Assembly (NCBI GenBank): GCA_039714535.1
Contig: JBDLJC010000054.1
Coordinates: 1-23,260 of the forward strand
Length of the DNA stretch: 23,260 nt
Direction: 5' to 3'
Origin: JAGXFP01 sp039714535
GTDB taxonomy: Bacteria; Desulfobacterota; Desulfobulbia; Desulfobulbales; JAGXFP01
Positions 22,126-23,260 of this stretch are shown here, piece by piece. Both the position numbers and the translations under genes were made by a program. Positions within the stretch are counted from its first letter, which is position 1, and the number at the start of each line of letters is the position of its first letter. The notes beneath the pieces were generated by a model that searched no databases, was not told the origin of the DNA, and saw only the letters and a list, made by a program, of their open reading frames with translations.

Positions 22126-22498
22126 TCGGAGCAGTTGATGGTTTTTTGAGTATTTACACTTGTCTGTTTGGGGAGAATAATCCTTGAAATCTATTTTATT
22201 ATTTGATTAACTTGCAAGAAGTTCCAGGGCTGCTATCTCTTTGGTTTTTCGCAGTCTCCGCTTCGTTGCGATACAGTCATTACTTTATATGGCTCTATAT
22301 GAAACTCAGCTAGAAAACTCTTGAAACCTTGCCCACGTTTAGATGACGACGTTTTCACGCAATAACTTCTTGCAGGGCTGGGAGCCAATAATAGCCACGA
22401 AAAACACAGCTCCAAGCTGAGTATTGTATAGAGCCATATTATTTTAACATTTGTTGTCGCCCTTGAAAGCTGCTCTTCAAGGTTGATATAAGGCCCCG
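22126..22498. other. Intergenic gap carrying inverted-repeat structures
   Basis: No gene is supported in this 373-bp gap. It contains two overlapping inverted-repeat pairs (the 25-bp ends at 22287-22439, and TGCAAGAAGTT at 22213-22223 with AACTTCTTGCA at 22364-22374) and a small hairpin before pgsA, CCTTGAA/TTCAAGG (22461-22482). The block CAGGGCTG also occurs twice in direct orientation next to the second pair. A 60-codon minus-strand frame at 22233-22415 coincides with these repeats and is probably not a gene. Confidence 0.6.
22287..22439. mobile_element. MITE-like element with 25-bp terminal inverted repeats
   Basis: The left end (22287-22311) and right end (22415-22439) are inverted copies: 13 bp perfect (ATATGGCTCTATA), 4 bp mostly mismatched, then 8 bp perfect (ACTCAGCT), 22 of 25 positions matching. 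The enclosed 103 bp have no coding potential I trust. The size and ends look like a miniature inverted-repeat element, but no clear target-site duplication was found, so a structured RNA or a repeat relic is equally possible. Confidence 0.5.
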
Positions 22499-23068
22499 AT
22501 GAGTCATCTGATTACCTTGCCAAATATTCTTACCGGCTACCGGTTTGCCGTCGTGCCGGTTCTGCTTTTCTGTTTGCGGCCTGACACTGGTAAGTGGATG
22601 GATCTATTCGCTTTTTCTCTGTTTCTTTCCGCCGTCCTTACCGATCTTGCCGATGGTTACTTTGCCCGTAAACACAAGAGTGAAACCGTCCTCGGAAAAC
22701 TCATGGATCCGCTGGCCGACAAAGTTCTGGTGGCAGTGGCCCTGATCATGCTTATCCCCTTGGTCCCCGCCTGGGTCTGTTTTATGATCCTGGCCCGTGA
22801 ACTGGTGGTAACCGGTCTGCGGGGGGTTGCGGCCTCTTCGGGAATAATAGTTGCCGCAAGCCGGATGGGCAAAATAAAATCAGTGATGCAGTACACGGCG
22901 CTGTGCGTCCTGATTTTCCCTGACAATCTGCTGCCGATTCCCTTCCTGGGCGAGCTCGGCCTTGGCATTCTGTATGTCTCTATGGTGCTGACGATCTGGT
23001 CCGGAATCGATTATTTTTACCGGTTCCAGAAAGTATTTCTGGTCTCCGGTGAGGCAGGCAAGGCCTGA
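22499..23068 (+). CDS. pgsA: CDP-diacylglycerol--glycerol-3-phosphate 3-phosphatidyltransferase
   Basis: Inner-membrane enzyme making phosphatidylglycerol phosphate from CDP-diacylglycerol and glycerol-3-phosphate. The CDP-alcohol phosphotransferase motif is intact: D49-x2-D52-G53-x2-A56-R57-x8-G66-x3-D70-x3-D74 (in the text TDLADGYFARKHK and LGKLMDPLADK). The N-terminus LPNILTGYRFAVVPVLL is typical (usual form LPNxLTxxRxxxxP). Several hydrophobic segments follow, and length 189 fits PgsA. A phosphatidylserine or cardiolipin synthase of the same superfamily is the alternative, but the N-terminus favours PgsA. AAGG lies a few bases before the ATG. Confidence 0.93.
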   Translation: MSHLITLPNILTGYRFAVVPVLLFCLRPDTGKWMDLFAFSLFLSAVLTDLADGYFARKHKSETVLGKLMDPLADKVLVAVALIMLIPLVPAWVCFMILARELVVTGLRGVAASSGIIVAASRMGKIKSVMQYTALCVLIFPDNLLPIPFLGELGLGILYVSMVLTIWSGIDYFYRFQKVFLVSGEAGKA

Positions 23069-23101
23069 GTAGAATCCAGGTAGCAGACGAAGCCGTTTTG
23101 C

Positions 23102-23131
23102 TTGACATAATAAAGGAAATTCCTCTATAGT
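23102..23131 (+). promoter_or_regulatory. Promoter of tRNA-Leu
   Basis: TTGACA (23102-23107), 18-bp spacer, TATAGT (23126-23131). The predicted start lies near 23138, about 35 bases before the tRNA 5' end. Confidence 0.72.
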
Positions 23132-23172
23132 GCAGCCCAGTCTGATTGGCTGATCAACTGTTATTGAAAATT

Positions 23173-23259
23173 GCCGGAGTGGTGAAACTGGTAGACGCAC
23201 TGGACTCAAAATCCAGCGGGGGCAACTCCGTGTCGGTTCGACTCCGACCTCCGGCACCA
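23173..23259 (+). tRNA. tRNA-Leu (anticodon CAA)
   Basis: Acceptor stem GCCGGAG pairs with CTCCGGC. Anticodon stem CTGGA/TCCAG frames the loop CTCAAAA, with anticodon CAA at 23207-23209, which reads UUG leucine codons. A long variable arm (CGGGGGCAACTCCG) identifies a class II tRNA. The T-arm is GTCGG-TTCGACT-CCGAC. Discriminator A is at 23256 and CCA is encoded at 23257-23259. Complete at 87 bases. Confidence 0.97.
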
Positions 23260-23260
23260 T

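Noticed and set aside
22233..22415. 60-codon minus-strand frame in the slt-pgsA gap
   Set aside because: It coincides with the inverted-repeat structures and lacks a ribosome binding site; better explained as repeat DNA.
1..23260. CRISPR array, prophage genes or toxin-antitoxin module
   Set aside because: No regularly spaced direct repeats, phage structural genes or recognisable toxin-antitoxin pair were seen.

Overview
This window looks like a chromosomal segment of a sulfate-reducing or sulfur-disproportionating deltaproteobacterium (Desulfobacterota, most likely near Desulfobulbales). The taxonomic call is an inference. It rests on a DsrC protein with both C-terminal redox cysteines, lysine synthesis through DapL, and gene families and gene order typical of that group. 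Most of the window is ordinary housekeeping sequence; the left edge (about 1-540) and a few intergenic gaps look like accessory or degraded DNA.

Layout. (1) 1-567: AT-rich junction with the 3' end of an IS630-type transposase, a possible 50-residue membrane ORF and a tRNA T-arm-like hairpin. (2) 568-2150, minus strand: surE and birA, overlapping by 4 bases. (3) 2286-5881, plus strand: 4-oxalocrotonate tautomerase family protein, ligA, acylphosphatase, a small zinc-ribbon protein and a RimK-like ATP-grasp enzyme that overlaps it. (4) 6084-6404, minus strand: dsrC with its own strong promoter and terminator, then a fragment of a family 2 glycosyltransferase. (5) 7123-13464, plus strand: argB, argD, argF, argG, argH. 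(6) 13467-18670: an FN3-domain lipoprotein, lysA, dapF, dapA, dapB. (7) 18862-22125: dapL, folK, a membrane-anchored Cys4 protein, a transaldolase and a lytic transglycosylase. (8) 22499-23259: pgsA and tRNA-Leu(CAA).

The genes fit together as two amino-acid pathways. dapA, dapB, dapL, dapF and lysA cover every step from aspartate semialdehyde plus pyruvate to meso-diaminopimelate and lysine, using the one-step DapL transamination. argB, argD, argF, argG and argH cover most of arginine synthesis; argC and the acetyl-transfer or deacetylation step (argJ or argE) are not here. Diaminopimelate also feeds peptidoglycan, and a lytic transglycosylase lies downstream.

The most notable non-coding signal is a family of about 100-bp imperfect palindromes directly after argB, argG, dapF and dapB. 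Three of the four copies align to each other without gaps over at least 65 bp. A separate element of about 153 bp with 25-bp inverted ends lies between the lytic transglycosylase gene and pgsA. The least characterised protein unit is the zinc-ribbon/ATP-grasp gene pair at 4827-5881. No CRISPR array, rRNA, complete insertion sequence or phage gene was seen.
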